Assembly (NCBI GenBank): GCA_937966555.1
Contig: CALCLY010000016.1
Coordinates: forward strand, 124,001-188,000
Direction of reading: 5' to 3'
DNA length: 64,000 bases
Source of the DNA: CALCLY01 sp900552775
GTDB taxonomy: Bacteria > Bacillota > Clostridia > UMGS1883 > UMGS1540
The position numbers and the translations under genes are program-made. This document shows positions 1 to 7,685 of this stretch, piece after piece. Positions within the stretch are counted from its first letter, which is position 1. Every line of letters starts with the position of its first letter. The notes beneath the pieces were generated by a model that had not been told where the DNA came from, ran no database searches, and saw only the letters and a program-made list of their open reading frames with translations.

Positions 1-168
1 CACGGCGAAGGCGCCGTAAAGCGCAGACTTATGGACATGGGTATAACAAAGGGCGTATCCGTTTTCATAAGAAAGGTAGCGCCTTTGGGCGACCCCGTTG
101 AAGTTACCGTCCGCGGCTATGAGCTTTCGCTCAGAAAAGCGGACGCAGAAATGATTGAGGTTGAGTAA
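1..168 (+). CDS. feoA: FeoA-like ferrous iron transport protein (5' end outside window)
   Basis: The reading frame is open from the first base and stops at TAA 166-168, giving the last 55 residues of a small SH3-like protein. The remaining sequence (RRLMDMGITKG, then VTVRGYELSLRKADAEMIEVE) matches the usual C-terminal half of FeoA: the LMDMGITKG turn and the final strand G-Y-x-L-x-L-R-x-x-(E/D)A. FeoA is a cytosolic partner of the FeoB iron(II) transporter, which starts 27 bases downstream in the same direction. The N-terminus and promoter are not in the window. Confidence 0.85.
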   Translation, partial: HGEGAVKRRLMDMGITKGVSVFIRKVAPLGDPVEVTVRGYELSLRKADAEMIEVE

Positions 169-195
169 CATCAGCCCGGAAAGAGAGGAAAAGGT

Positions 196-2691
196 ATGAA
201 TAATATCAGAATTGCCCTTGCAGGTAACCCAAACTGCGGCAAAACCACACTGTTTAACGCTCTGACAGGTTCAAACCAGTTCGTGGGAAACTGGCCGGGC
301 GTTACCGTAGAGAAAAAAGAAGGAAAACTTAAAAAACATGAAGGCGTAACAATTACAGACCTTCCCGGAATTTATTCGCTTTCTCCGTACACACTGGAGG
401 AAGTTGTTGCGAGAAACTATCTTATAGACGAAAAGCCGGATGCCATCTTAAACATAATAGACGGCACGAACCTTGAGAGAAACCTGTATCTCACAACACA
501 GCTCACCGAGCTCGGTATTCCGGTTGTAATCGCCATCAACATGATGGACGTTGTTAAGAAAAACGGAGACAAAATCAACATAGATGAGCTTTCACGTGAG
601 CTTGGCTGCAAGATAGTTGAGATTTCCGCTCTGCGCGGCGAAGGCGTTATGCAGGCGGCGGAAGAAGCCGTAAAGGCGGCAAAAAACGGCAAAACGGTTC
701 CTATGCACACATTCAGCGGCGCCGTTGAGCACGCAATAGCGCATATCGAAGAAGCGGTGCTTCACTCCATGCCGGAAAACGAGCAGAGATGGTACGCTAT
801 AAAGATTTTTGAGAGAGATGCAAAAATTCTTGAAAAGCTCAAAATTGACCCCGGTGCTATGAAGCACATCGAGGCAGACATCAAAGCTGCCGAGGAAGAG
901 CTTGACGACGATGCCGAAAGCATCATAACAAACGAGCGCTACATATATATCGCTCAGATTATAAAAGGCTGCTACAAGAAGAAAAACACAGGTAAGCTTT
1001 CAACCTCGGACAAAATCGACAGAGTTGTTACAAACCGCTGGCTCGGTCTTCCGATTTTCGCGGCTGTAATGTTCCTGGTTTACTACATTTCAATGGTCGG
1101 CATAGGCTCTGCCGCAACGGACTGGGCAAATGACGGAGTGTTCGGCGACGGCTGGCACCTCTTTGGTATAGGCACTGCGGAATATGAAGAAGTTGCGGAT
1201 GAATTTTCCGGCGCTTCCGAAGTTGTAAACGGCTTCATAGAATACGCTGCGGAAAAAGGCGTTGACACGGAAGACATTGAAGCGGCTCTCGACACGGAGT
1301 CCGAAGACTTCGACCCTGCTGCCGCAGACGAAGCTTTGTCGGAATTTAAAAATACTCTTGAAGAAGAAAACATTGACGAAGCGACATACACGGTTGTTGA
1401 CGAAGAAACAATGGCAGACGAAGAAGTTACTTCAAGCCTTGACGATTTTATTGACGCCGAGAGAGTGTATGCAAAATATGACTGCACAGAGCCCGATCCC
1501 GCAGATTACGGCATATGGGTTCCCGGCATACCGGTTCTTATAGAATCGCTTCTCAGCAAAATAAACTGTGCCGATTGGCTTTCGGGCCTTATCTTAGACG
1601 GTATAGTAGCCGGCGTGGGTGCGGTTCTCGGATTCGTTCCCCAGATGCTTGTCCTCTTTCTGCTCCTTGCGTTTTTGGAGGCATGCGGCTACATGGCAAG
1701 AATCGCGTTCGTGCTTGACAGGATTTTCAGAAAATTCGGTCTTTCGGGCAAATCGTTTATCCCGATGCTCATAGGCACGGGCTGCGGCGTTCCCGGCATT
1801 ATGGCTTCAAGAACAATTGAAAACGACCGCGACAGAAAAATGACGATCATGACCACAACATTTATCCCCTGCGGCGCAAAGGTTCCGTTTATCGCAATGA
1901 TTGCCGGCGCTATATTCGGCGGTTCGGCGTGGGTTGCAACATCGGCATACTTCGTAGGTATGGCTGCAATAATCATCTCGGGTATCATGCTTAAGAAAAC
2001 AAAAATGTTTGCAGGCGATCCCGCTCCGTTTGTTATGGAACTTCCGGCATACCATATGCCCACACTCTTAAACGTACTCCGCAGCATGTGGGAGCGCGGC
2101 TGGTCATTCATCAAAAAGGCAGGAACAATCATCACGCTTTCAACAATTCTCGTATGGTTCACATCGTACTTCGGATTTGTTGACGGAAGCTTTACAATGC
2201 TCTCCGAAGATCAGCTTGACATGAGTATTCTCGCCGCTGTCGGAAACGCAATAGCGTGGATATTCAAGCCTCTGGGCTGGGGCAACTGGCAGGCTGCCGT
2301 GGCTTCAATCACGGGTCTTGTTGCAAAGGAAAACATCGTAGGAACCATGGGTATTCTCTACGGAGCAAACGGCACCGTATACTCCGCTCTGCGCGAAGCC
2401 TTCACACCCATCACGGGCTATTCGTTCCTTGTATTCAACCTCTTGTGTGCACCGTGCTTTGCGGCAATCGGCGCCATAAAACGTGAGATGAACAATGCAA
2501 AATGGACATGGTTTGCCATCGGTTATCAGTGCATATTCGCTTATGTGATTGCACTTATAGTAAACCAGATAGGCGCAATGTTTACGGGCACGGCAAGCGT
2601 TTTAGGCGTGGCTGTTGCGGTGGTTCTTATCGCCGGCATCATATACATGCTCTTTAAACCGTACAAAGAATCAAATACTTTGAAATATTGA
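196..2691 (+). CDS. feoB: FeoB ferrous iron transporter with a long acidic insertion
   Basis: FeoB is the inner-membrane iron(II) uptake transporter with an N-terminal G-protein domain. The G1 loop GNPNCGKT lies at residues 10-17, the G3 motif DLPG near 55 and the G4-type NMMD near 115. Two gate domains follow, with the conserved Cys motif GTGCGVPGIM and the second-gate APCFAAIGA. At 831 residues it is longer than the roughly 700-770 I expect. The excess is mainly one acidic segment at residues 325-440, between the first membrane helix and the GIVAGVGAVLGFVPQ helix. The start ATG has GAGAGGAAAAGG upstream. It follows feoA and leads a run of small iron or metal genes. Confidence 0.96.
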   Translation: MNNIRIALAGNPNCGKTTLFNALTGSNQFVGNWPGVTVEKKEGKLKKHEGVTITDLPGIYSLSPYTLEEVVARNYLIDEKPDAILNIIDGTNLERNLYLTTQLTELGIPVVIAINMMDVVKKNGDKINIDELSRELGCKIVEISALRGEGVMQAAEEAVKAAKNGKTVPMHTFSGAVEHAIAHIEEAVLHSMPENEQRWYAIKIFERDAKILEKLKIDPGAMKHIEADIKAAEEELDDDAESIITNERYIYIAQIIKGCYKKKNTGKLSTSDKIDRVVTNRWLGLPIFAAVMFLVYYISMVGIGSAATDWANDGVFGDGWHLFGIGTAEYEEVADEFSGASEVVNGFIEYAAEKGVDTEDIEAALDTESEDFDPAAADEALSEFKNTLEEENIDEATYTVVDEETMADEEVTSSLDDFIDAERVYAKYDCTEPDPADYGIWVPGIPVLIESLLSKINCADWLSGLILDGIVAGVGAVLGFVPQMLVLFLLLAFLEACGYMARIAFVLDRIFRKFGLSGKSFIPMLIGTGCGVPGIMASRTIENDRDRKMTIMTTTFIPCGAKVPFIAMIAGAIFGGSAWVATSAYFVGMAAIIISGIMLKKTKMFAGDPAPFVMELPAYHMPTLLNVLRSMWERGWSFIKKAGTIITLSTILVWFTSYFGFVDGSFTMLSEDQLDMSILAAVGNAIAWIFKPLGWGNWQAAVASITGLVAKENIVGTMGILYGANGTVYSALREAFTPITGYSFLVFNLLCAPCFAAIGAIKREMNNAKWTWFAIGYQCIFAYVIALIVNQIGAMFTGTASVLGVAVAVVLIAGIIYMLFKPYKESNTLKY

Positions 2692-2800
2692 TTGAGATTG
2701 AGTTTTTCTGGGGCGGCGCAAGCTGCCCTTGAAAACTATCCGAAAATATATTATAATAAATTTGCGCTTAAAAAAGCTGCCGAAAAAGGAGGATTTTCTC

Positions 2801-2971
2801 ATGACATGGCTAATAAACAATATAGGGACCGTAATAACGTTTATAATTCTGGCTGCGGTTATCGTGCTTATAATTTTGCGGATTAAAAAAGACAAAGCGG
2901 CAGGAAAATCCTCGTGCGGCTGCAATTGCCGCAACTGTGCACTGCACGGTAAGTGCCACGGCGGGAGGTAA
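2801..2971 (+). CDS. FeoB-associated Cys-rich membrane protein
   Basis: A 56-residue protein. A single hydrophobic helix (ITFIILAAVIVLIILRI) is followed by a Lys-rich stretch and a Cys cluster (CGCNCRNCALHGKC). This matches the small 'FeoB-associated Cys-rich membrane protein' family found downstream of feoB in Clostridia; a role as iron donor or acceptor at FeoB is only proposed. I chose ATG 2801 because AAAGGAGG sits 7 bases upstream; a longer in-frame start at 2729 lacks such a site. It lies 109 bases after feoB and 6 bases before the next small gene. Confidence 0.88.
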   Translation: MTWLINNIGTVITFIILAAVIVLIILRIKKDKAAGKSSCGCNCRNCALHGKCHGGR

Positions 2972-2977
2972 TTCGCC

Positions 2978-3115
2978 GTGAACCATGGATTTGAATCGTT
3001 TTTATACGGTCTTACCGCTCTGCTTTTCTGCTCGGCGGTATTTACCATATTATCATATATCAAAAGAAAGTGTAAAAACTACTTGGAAAGGATGAAAAAT
3101 CATGAAAATTATTGA
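2978..3115 (+). CDS. 45-residue single-pass membrane protein, unrecognised
   Basis: This short frame starts at GTG 2978 with GCGGGAGG 8 bases upstream and stops at TGA 3113-3115. It encodes one hydrophobic segment (FLYGLTALLFCSAVFTIL) followed by a basic tail rich in Lys and Arg. It overlaps the next gene by 14 bases and sits 6 bases after the Cys-rich gene, so translational coupling is likely. I do not recognise a family. The tight packing and strong ribosome site argue that it is a real member of the iron or metal operon, but coding status is unproven. Confidence 0.6.
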   Translation: MNHGFESFLYGLTALLFCSAVFTILSYIKRKCKNYLERMKNHENY

Positions 3116-3347
3116 CTGCTTGAAAAACGAAAAATTTCTTTGCTTTGCCGGCGGAGTTCTCGCTGCAACATACGGCGTTAAGGCGCTCAAAAGCGACAAA
3201 ACGCGCAAAGTCTGCGTAAACGCTCTCGCAAAAGGCATGACGCTGCAAAACGAAGCGCGTGAAGCTTTCAAAAACATGAAAGACGAGGCGGAAGACATCT
3301 GCTGTGACGCACGCCGCAAAGCTTCGGAAGCTTCCGAGGAAGCTTAA
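3102..3347 (+). CDS. DUF6110-like small membrane protein
   Basis: An 81-residue protein with an N-terminal hydrophobic helix carrying a small-residue pair (FAGGVLAATYGVKAL), then a charged amphipathic tail ending in Glu- and Ala-rich sequence. The pattern FAGGV-x(6)-GVK-x-L followed by a coiled charged tail is what I associate with DUF6110, small proteins found next to heavy-metal P-type ATPases in Firmicutes. The gene has GGAAAGGATG upstream, overlaps the preceding small gene and ends 24 bases before the ATPase gene. A partner or scaffold role for the ATPase is inferred from position only. Confidence 0.7.
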   Translation: MKIIDCLKNEKFLCFAGGVLAATYGVKALKSDKTRKVCVNALAKGMTLQNEAREAFKNMKDEAEDICCDARRKASEASEEA

Positions 3348-3371
3348 TCTCCGCCAAAGAAGGTATTTACA

Positions 3372-5444
3372 GTGAAATACAAGATTGTATACGATTCACC
3401 CGGCAGAATAAGGCTGCGCTGCGGTTTCGGCGCTTTTGAAAGAGATTGTGAGGATTCGCTCACATCACTTCTCACGGGCATAAGCGGCGTAACCTCTGCC
3501 AATGTTTCTTACGAAAACGGAGGTATGCTGATTTATTACACGGGTGATGCGAGAGAAGAAATACTTGACGCCGTATCGTCCCTAAAAGCTTCGGAGCTTA
3601 CTCCGCAGCCGCCGGATTCCATGCAGATTATAGATGATGAATTTAAAAAAGATTTTTTCGGCATTCTGCGCCAAAGAATACTTTTAAAGCTGTTTCTGCC
3701 ACCGGCTTTAAGGCTTCCGCTGACGGTGTGGCGCGCGGTTCCGTTTGTTAAAAAAGGAATTGCCTGTCTCGGAAAAGGCAGACTCGGGGTAGATGTTTTG
3801 GACGCGGCTTCAGTTTCGGCGGCGATTTTAAGCGGAAATATTTCCACAGCGTCATCCGTTATGACGCTGCTTAACATATCTGCGCTGCTCGAGGGCTACA
3901 CACGCAAAAAAGCGAAAAATGCGCTCTCCGAAAGTCTTGCGCTTAATATTGACAAGGTTTGGCTTGTAAGCGGAGATGCGGCGGAGCTTACACCGGCTTC
4001 CAAAGTGAATATCGGCGATACGGTCCGCGTGCAGAGCGGCAGCATGATTCCGTTTGACGGCGTTGTGAAAGACGGCTCCGCAGGCGTTAATGAGGCTTCT
4101 CTCACGGGTGAGGCATTGCCTCAGCTTAAAACATGCGGCATGTCGGTATTTGCCGGAACGGTTATTGAAGAAGGTTCCCTTGATATAGAAGTTTTAAAGC
4201 TTCAGAACGACAGCAGGATTCATTCTCTCATAGAGCTTATAGAAAACTCCGAAGACCTCAAAAGCTCCGCTCAGACAAAAGCCGAGAGCCTTGCCGACAG
4301 ACTTGTTCCGTTAAGCTTTATAAGCAGTGCGGCGCTGTATCTTTTAAGCGGAAATCTCTCAAAAGCGCTCTCTGTGCTTATGGTTGACTATTCATGCGCC
4401 ATAAAGCTTTCAACGCCGATTTGCGTTATTTCCGCAATGAAAGAAGCGGCGGGCAAAGACATTATGATAAAAGGCGGCAAATTCCTTGAAAGCTATGCCA
4501 CGGCAGACACTGCCATGTTTGACAAAACGGGCACGCTTACAACATCTTGTCCGCACCTTGCAAAAATATGCGCGTTTGAATGTTACGGCGAGGATGAAAT
4601 TTTGAAAATATCCGCCTGCCTTGAAGAGCATTTCCCCCACAGCGTTGCAAAAGCCATTGTTCATGCCGCCGAAACGCGCGGCATACGTCACCGCGAGGAA
4701 CACGCGGAGGTTCAGTACATAGTGGCTCACGGAATAGCTTCTATTTTAAACGGGAAACGCGCTCTTATCGGCAGCGCACACTTTGTGTTTGACGATGAGA
4801 AAACCGAATTTTCCGAAGAGCAAAAGCACATTGCCGAAGAGCTTTCGGAAAAATATTCGCTTGTGTATCTCGCCGTCGGAGGAAAGCTCTGCGGAATACT
4901 CTGCATTGAAGACCCCATAAGACCCGATGCCAGGGACGCGCTTGCCGCCCTTTACGAAAGGGGCATAAAAAATATTATAATGCTCACGGGTGACGGGGAA
5001 AGTACCGCCGCAAACGTATGCCGCCGTCTCGGGATAAAAGAATACCACGCAAAGGTTCTTCCCGAAGACAAGCTCAGGCTTGTAAATGACGCAAAGGCAA
5101 AAGGCGGCAAAGTTATTATGATAGGTGATGGAATAAACGATTCCCCGGCTCTTGCCGCGGCGGACGTTTCCGTTGCAATGAAGGATTCTTCCGATATTGC
5201 ACGCGAGGTTGCGGATATCACGCTTCTTGTTTCCGATCTTTCGCGTCTTGCATTGCTGCGCGACTTAAGCGTTGAGCTTTTTAAGAAAATTCATGCAAAT
5301 TACAGATTTATAACAGTTTTTAACAGCGCTCTGCTTATTTTGGGCGTGTGCGGCATTTTGCCGCCCGTTACAAGTGCTTTGATGCATAACGCCTCAACAA
5401 TGGCTATATGCGCAAACAGCATGAGACCGCTTTTGAAACCGTGA
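3372..5444 (+). CDS. P1B-type heavy-metal-translocating ATPase
   Basis: A 690-residue P-type ATPase. The N-terminus (1-75) is HMA-like but has no CxxC, and carries an Arg-rich SPGRIRLR at residues 9-16. The actuator motif is TGEALP (245-250), the phosphorylation site DKTGT (384-388) and the hinge GDGINDSP (585-592). The metal-binding helix reads DYSCAIKLSTP with Cys342, i.e. SCA in place of the CPC of Cu or Cd/Zn pumps; this resembles the P1B-6 subgroup as I recall it. Start is GTG 3372 after an AGAAGG site. Being last in a feo-led operon, iron is the favoured substrate, but Mn or Zn is possible. A palindromic terminator follows. Confidence 0.93.
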   Translation: MKYKIVYDSPGRIRLRCGFGAFERDCEDSLTSLLTGISGVTSANVSYENGGMLIYYTGDAREEILDAVSSLKASELTPQPPDSMQIIDDEFKKDFFGILRQRILLKLFLPPALRLPLTVWRAVPFVKKGIACLGKGRLGVDVLDAASVSAAILSGNISTASSVMTLLNISALLEGYTRKKAKNALSESLALNIDKVWLVSGDAAELTPASKVNIGDTVRVQSGSMIPFDGVVKDGSAGVNEASLTGEALPQLKTCGMSVFAGTVIEEGSLDIEVLKLQNDSRIHSLIELIENSEDLKSSAQTKAESLADRLVPLSFISSAALYLLSGNLSKALSVLMVDYSCAIKLSTPICVISAMKEAAGKDIMIKGGKFLESYATADTAMFDKTGTLTTSCPHLAKICAFECYGEDEILKISACLEEHFPHSVAKAIVHAAETRGIRHREEHAEVQYIVAHGIASILNGKRALIGSAHFVFDDEKTEFSEEQKHIAEELSEKYSLVYLAVGGKLCGILCIEDPIRPDARDALAALYERGIKNIIMLTGDGESTAANVCRRLGIKEYHAKVLPEDKLRLVNDAKAKGGKVIMIGDGINDSPALAAADVSVAMKDSSDIAREVADITLLVSDLSRLALLRDLSVELFKKIHANYRFITVFNSALLILGVCGILPPVTSALMHNASTMAICANSMRPLLKP

Positions 5445-5455
5445 CACGGTTATAA

Positions 5456-5503
5456 AAAATGGGCTGTTTAAAACGTCAACCGACTTTTTAAACAGCCCAT
5501 TTT
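5456..5503 (+). terminator. Terminator-like hairpin, solo copy of a repeat end
   Basis: Arms 5456-5473 and 5486-5503 pair perfectly over 18 bases (AAAATGGGCTGTTTAAAA and its complement) with a 12-base loop and a T-rich right side. It can terminate the metal operon. Its left half (5461-5480) matches the reversed right end of the MITE-like element at 56230-56547 at 19 of 20 bases, so it may be a minimal derivative of that repeat. Confidence 0.75.
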
Positions 5504-5506
5504 GTG

Positions 5507-5700
5507 TTATACTCCGTGTTTATCGGCACGCTTTTTGGCGGTGTCATAAACTTCGTCGTCTGCCCTTGCGCCAATCCCCACCACAAGCATCTGCCCGTCA
5601 ATTTGTATCAGTTTATAAACAACACGGATACCTAAACATTTTATTTTAAGAAATCCCGATAAATTTACTGATATTTTTACATTAAAGTATATGCGCCATT
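5507..5700 (-). pseudogene. RelE/ParE-type toxin C-terminal remnant
   Basis: The minus strand reads open for about 65 codons to a TAA at 5507-5509. The end is characteristic of RelE-superfamily toxins: GIRVVYKLIQIDGQMLVVGIG, then ARADDEVYDTAKKRADKHGV, matching the usual (Y)RVVYKL core strand and (K/R)R-x-D-D-x-V-Y-x-x-A-x-(K)R tail. The N-terminal half is not recognisable, a stop lies just upstream in frame, there is no start with a ribosome site, and no antitoxin gene is adjacent. I read it as a dead toxin fragment at the left edge of an accessory island. Confidence 0.5.
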
Positions 5701-5768
5701 CCGTTTTTTATTAAAATATTTTTTGTTAGCGCACAATTGTTTCTTTTACTTCTTTTCTATGATTTAAA

Positions 5769-5805
5769 CTAAAAAATCGAGGATTTTTCATCTTCGATTT
5801 TTTAG
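5769..5805 (-). terminator. Intrinsic terminator after the helix-turn-helix gene
   Basis: Perfect 12-bp stem CTAAAAAATCGA / TCGATTTTTTAG (5769-5780 and 5794-5805) with a 13-base loop. It lies about 70 bases downstream of the minus-strand gene ending at 5875. Its T-rich arm makes it usable on either strand. Confidence 0.65.
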
Positions 5806-5874
5806 CGATACTTTCAACAGTCACTTATTACTGTAACTTTTATATTGTACTATCAGCCAAATATAAATTACTGT

Positions 5875-6042
5875 TTATATCCGTTTTCTTTTTGGGCATT
5901 CAGCATTCATAGGTATATGCCAAGGTGAACCGGATTTATCTTGTGTAGCACCTGGAATCAATCCGTCTCTGCACCACTTGCTTATAGTATTTTGAGTATA
6001 ACCCCATTTTTCTGCCGCTTCTTTTGTCCCCATGTCTGCCAT
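5875..6042 (-). CDS. Small MerR/excisionase-like helix-turn-helix protein
   Basis: A 55-residue frame from ATG 6042 to TAA 5875-5877, with AAAGGGTGG upstream of the start. The N-terminal sequence (M-G-T-K-E-A-A-E-K-W-G-Y-T-Q-N-T-I-S-K-W-C) is a winged helix-turn-helix of the excisionase/MerR kind: T-x-x-E-A-A followed by a recognition helix and a W-C-R-D-G-L-I-P-G-A turn. Such proteins occur as stand-alone regulators or recombination directionality factors. No integrase is nearby, so the role is unknown. A terminator follows at 5769-5805. Confidence 0.72.
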   Translation of the reverse strand: MADMGTKEAAEKWGYTQNTISKWCRDGLIPGATQDKSGSPWHIPMNAECPKRKRI

Positions 6043-6099
6043 AACATTGCCACCCTTTCTTTTGTACTATTTTTTACAGCTAATTGTTGTTTAAAATCT

Positions 6100-7116
6100 T
6101 TAATAAATGCGGTAATTAATAGCAAGTCTGTCACCGCTTAAAAAATACAAAAGTGTTAAACTCACATCTCCCTTTGAATAATTTATACCAAAGTATTTAG
6201 CCACTTGTTTGATGGTATTGTTCTTTATCTTTGTCTCATATTTAGTATCGCTCTTTTCATACGTCCAACCATACTGCTTTAAAAGTTTCTCATACTCCTG
6301 CACCTTAGAAAAATCGGTTTTATACCAATATGTCGAAGACTCTTTTTTTCCGTAACCGCTTGGAGCAGTTTCTTTAATAAAGGTTCCGCCAACAGCTAAA
6401 TCAAATCGGGGCACACGTTCATAAATTACATCTCTCGGATAATAAAGATACGCATCATACTGGGGTTCAAGGAACCAACCAACATTTTTATATGCTTCAA
6501 CCTCACTTGTTGGTATAACTATTGTCCTGTTGTCCGAAGAATACATTGTTGTTACAGGCTCTGAGTACCAGCCTACAGCTTTGTAAGCTTCAATATCATT
6601 GTCTGCAACAACGGTAGTTCTGCCATCAGCCGCATACATAGTTGTTACTTGGTATAAATACCATCCGAGATTTAAATATGTACTCAGCTGATCTATCGGA
6701 ATATATGCACTGTGTCCTGGTGAATATATACGAACCTTATCCCCATAAGCAACATTCCATCCAACATTTACATATGCCTCTATTTCGTTAACCGGTATAG
6801 AGGCAATTTTTCCGTCCCATGTATAAATTTTCACATGATTATCAGGCGCCAAATACCAATTTAAATTTAAGTACGAGCTAACTTCCCGTACAGGAATCGA
6901 AACAACACTGCCGTTTTTTGAATATATTGTAGCCATATTGTTATATGCCACATACCAACCTACTTTTTTATATGCCTCCGCTTGATCTGCCGAAACGGAC
7001 GCTGTTCTGCCGTCCGTTGTGTAAATCGTTACATTATTTTCATCTGCAAAAGCAGTGCTGCAAAATGATGTAGTGAAAACTATTAATGCCAAGAATAAAG
7101 TTAAAATCTTTTTCAT
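6100..7116 (-). CDS. Secreted protein with six YxxVGWY-type repeats
   Basis: The 338-residue product starts with a clear signal peptide (MKKILTLFLALIVFTTSF..., likely cleaved after AFA near residue 24). Six repeats of about 29-34 residues follow at roughly residues 28-220, each built as (V)x-(I/M)-Y-x-x-D-G-R-T-x-x-(V/I)-P-x-x-E-(V/I)-E-A-Y-x-x-(V/L)-G-W-(Y/F). A C-terminal domain of about 110 residues has no recognisable motif. The repeats resemble short beta-strand modules seen in Firmicute surface proteins; function is unknown. Start ATG 7116 is preceded by TTGGAG. A predicted structured RNA unit and terminator lie upstream on the same strand. Confidence 0.82.
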   Translation of the reverse strand: MKKILTLFLALIVFTTSFCSTAFADENNVTIYTTDGRTASVSADQAEAYKKVGWYVAYNNMATIYSKNGSVVSIPVREVSSYLNLNWYLAPDNHVKIYTWDGKIASIPVNEIEAYVNVGWNVAYGDKVRIYSPGHSAYIPIDQLSTYLNLGWYLYQVTTMYAADGRTTVVADNDIEAYKAVGWYSEPVTTMYSSDNRTIVIPTSEVEAYKNVGWFLEPQYDAYLYYPRDVIYERVPRFDLAVGGTFIKETAPSGYGKKESSTYWYKTDFSKVQEYEKLLKQYGWTYEKSDTKYETKIKNNTIKQVAKYFGINYSKGDVSLTLLYFLSGDRLAINYRIY

Positions 7117-7223
7117 TTCAAGTACTCCAATCTAAAATTTTAATAATTTCTTTTTTTCAAATACTGTGCTCTTATCACCCCCGTAAACTGTAATGAATAT
7201 CTCCTTTCGTAATTCTCACACAA

Positions 7224-7258
7224 TAAAAAATGCGTGGTATAAAATCCAATACCACGCA
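7224..7258 (-). terminator. Intrinsic terminator of the putative structured RNA
   Basis: Nine-bp stem TGCGTGGTA / TACCACGCA (7231-7239 and 7250-7258), with a run of seven A at 7224-7230 that reads as U on the minus strand. It terminates minus-strand transcripts coming from the promoter at 7462-7490, about 110 bases before the start of the secreted repeat protein. Confidence 0.75.
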
Positions 7259-7457
7259 CAAAAACGCGGCTTTAGATTTTAATGTTACCACACATTTTAC
7301 TCTAAAAATAATCCCAAATCACATTGATTCAATATTACAAGCCTGCGTTTTTAACAAAACACATTAATGTAATTTGGAACAAAAAAAGCACATCAAAACA
7401 AGGATAGTCCAACGTGGAATTATCCGAAATTCAGTATTAAAGTAAAATATGTGGTAA
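7224..7457 (-). ncRNA. Candidate structured RNA (non-coding RNA or riboswitch-like leader)
   Basis: Between a consensus minus-strand promoter and an intrinsic terminator there are about 230 bases without a usable ORF. The outermost stem pairs 7437-7457 with 7285-7305 (19 of 21). A second stem pairs 7366-7377 with 7314-7325 (12 bp with one G-U). A compact hairpin lies at 7402-7425 (GGATA..TATCC with an inner TCCA/TGGA). The nested pairing plus terminator is the architecture of a stand-alone structured RNA or a riboswitch leader for the gene at 6100-7116. I recognise no known class. A MITE is the alternative, but no target duplication is evident. Confidence 0.5.
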
Positions 7458-7461
7458 ATTT

Positions 7462-7490
7462 ATTATATCAGACATGCAACAAAAAATCAA
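7462..7490 (-). promoter_or_regulatory. Sigma-A promoter of the putative structured RNA
   Basis: On the minus strand TTGATT (7485-7490) and TATAAT (7462-7467) are separated by 17 bp. The predicted start, near 7455, coincides with the first bases of the closing stem. Confidence 0.6.
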
Positions 7491-7623
7491 CCTTTTTTAA
7501 CAAATTAATATTATACGGTTGATTGTTTCTTTATAGTGAACAAAATGGCAAACCTGATAATTCATGAAATGCCGCAGAGGTATTTCACAAATCATCCGCA
7601 TGATGTTTTGAAAACAAAAACAT

Positions 7624-7659
7624 AGGGTGCCGCAAGACGAAATTCTTTTGCGGCACCCT
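7624..7659 (-). terminator. Intrinsic terminator of hicB
   Basis: Twelve-bp stem AGGGTGCCGCAA / TTGCGGCACCCT (7624-7635 and 7648-7659), followed on the minus strand by ATGTTTTTGTTTTC. It lies 26 bases after the hicB stop. Confidence 0.85.
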
Positions 7660-7685
7660 CCTTACTTATTAAGTTATTAAGCCGA

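Noticed and set aside
7117..7230. Short GTG-start peptide frame between the terminator and the secreted repeat gene
   Set aside because: Only about 12 codons ending YLKKRNY; no conservation evidence, and the GGGGGTG match to a ribosome site is likely chance.
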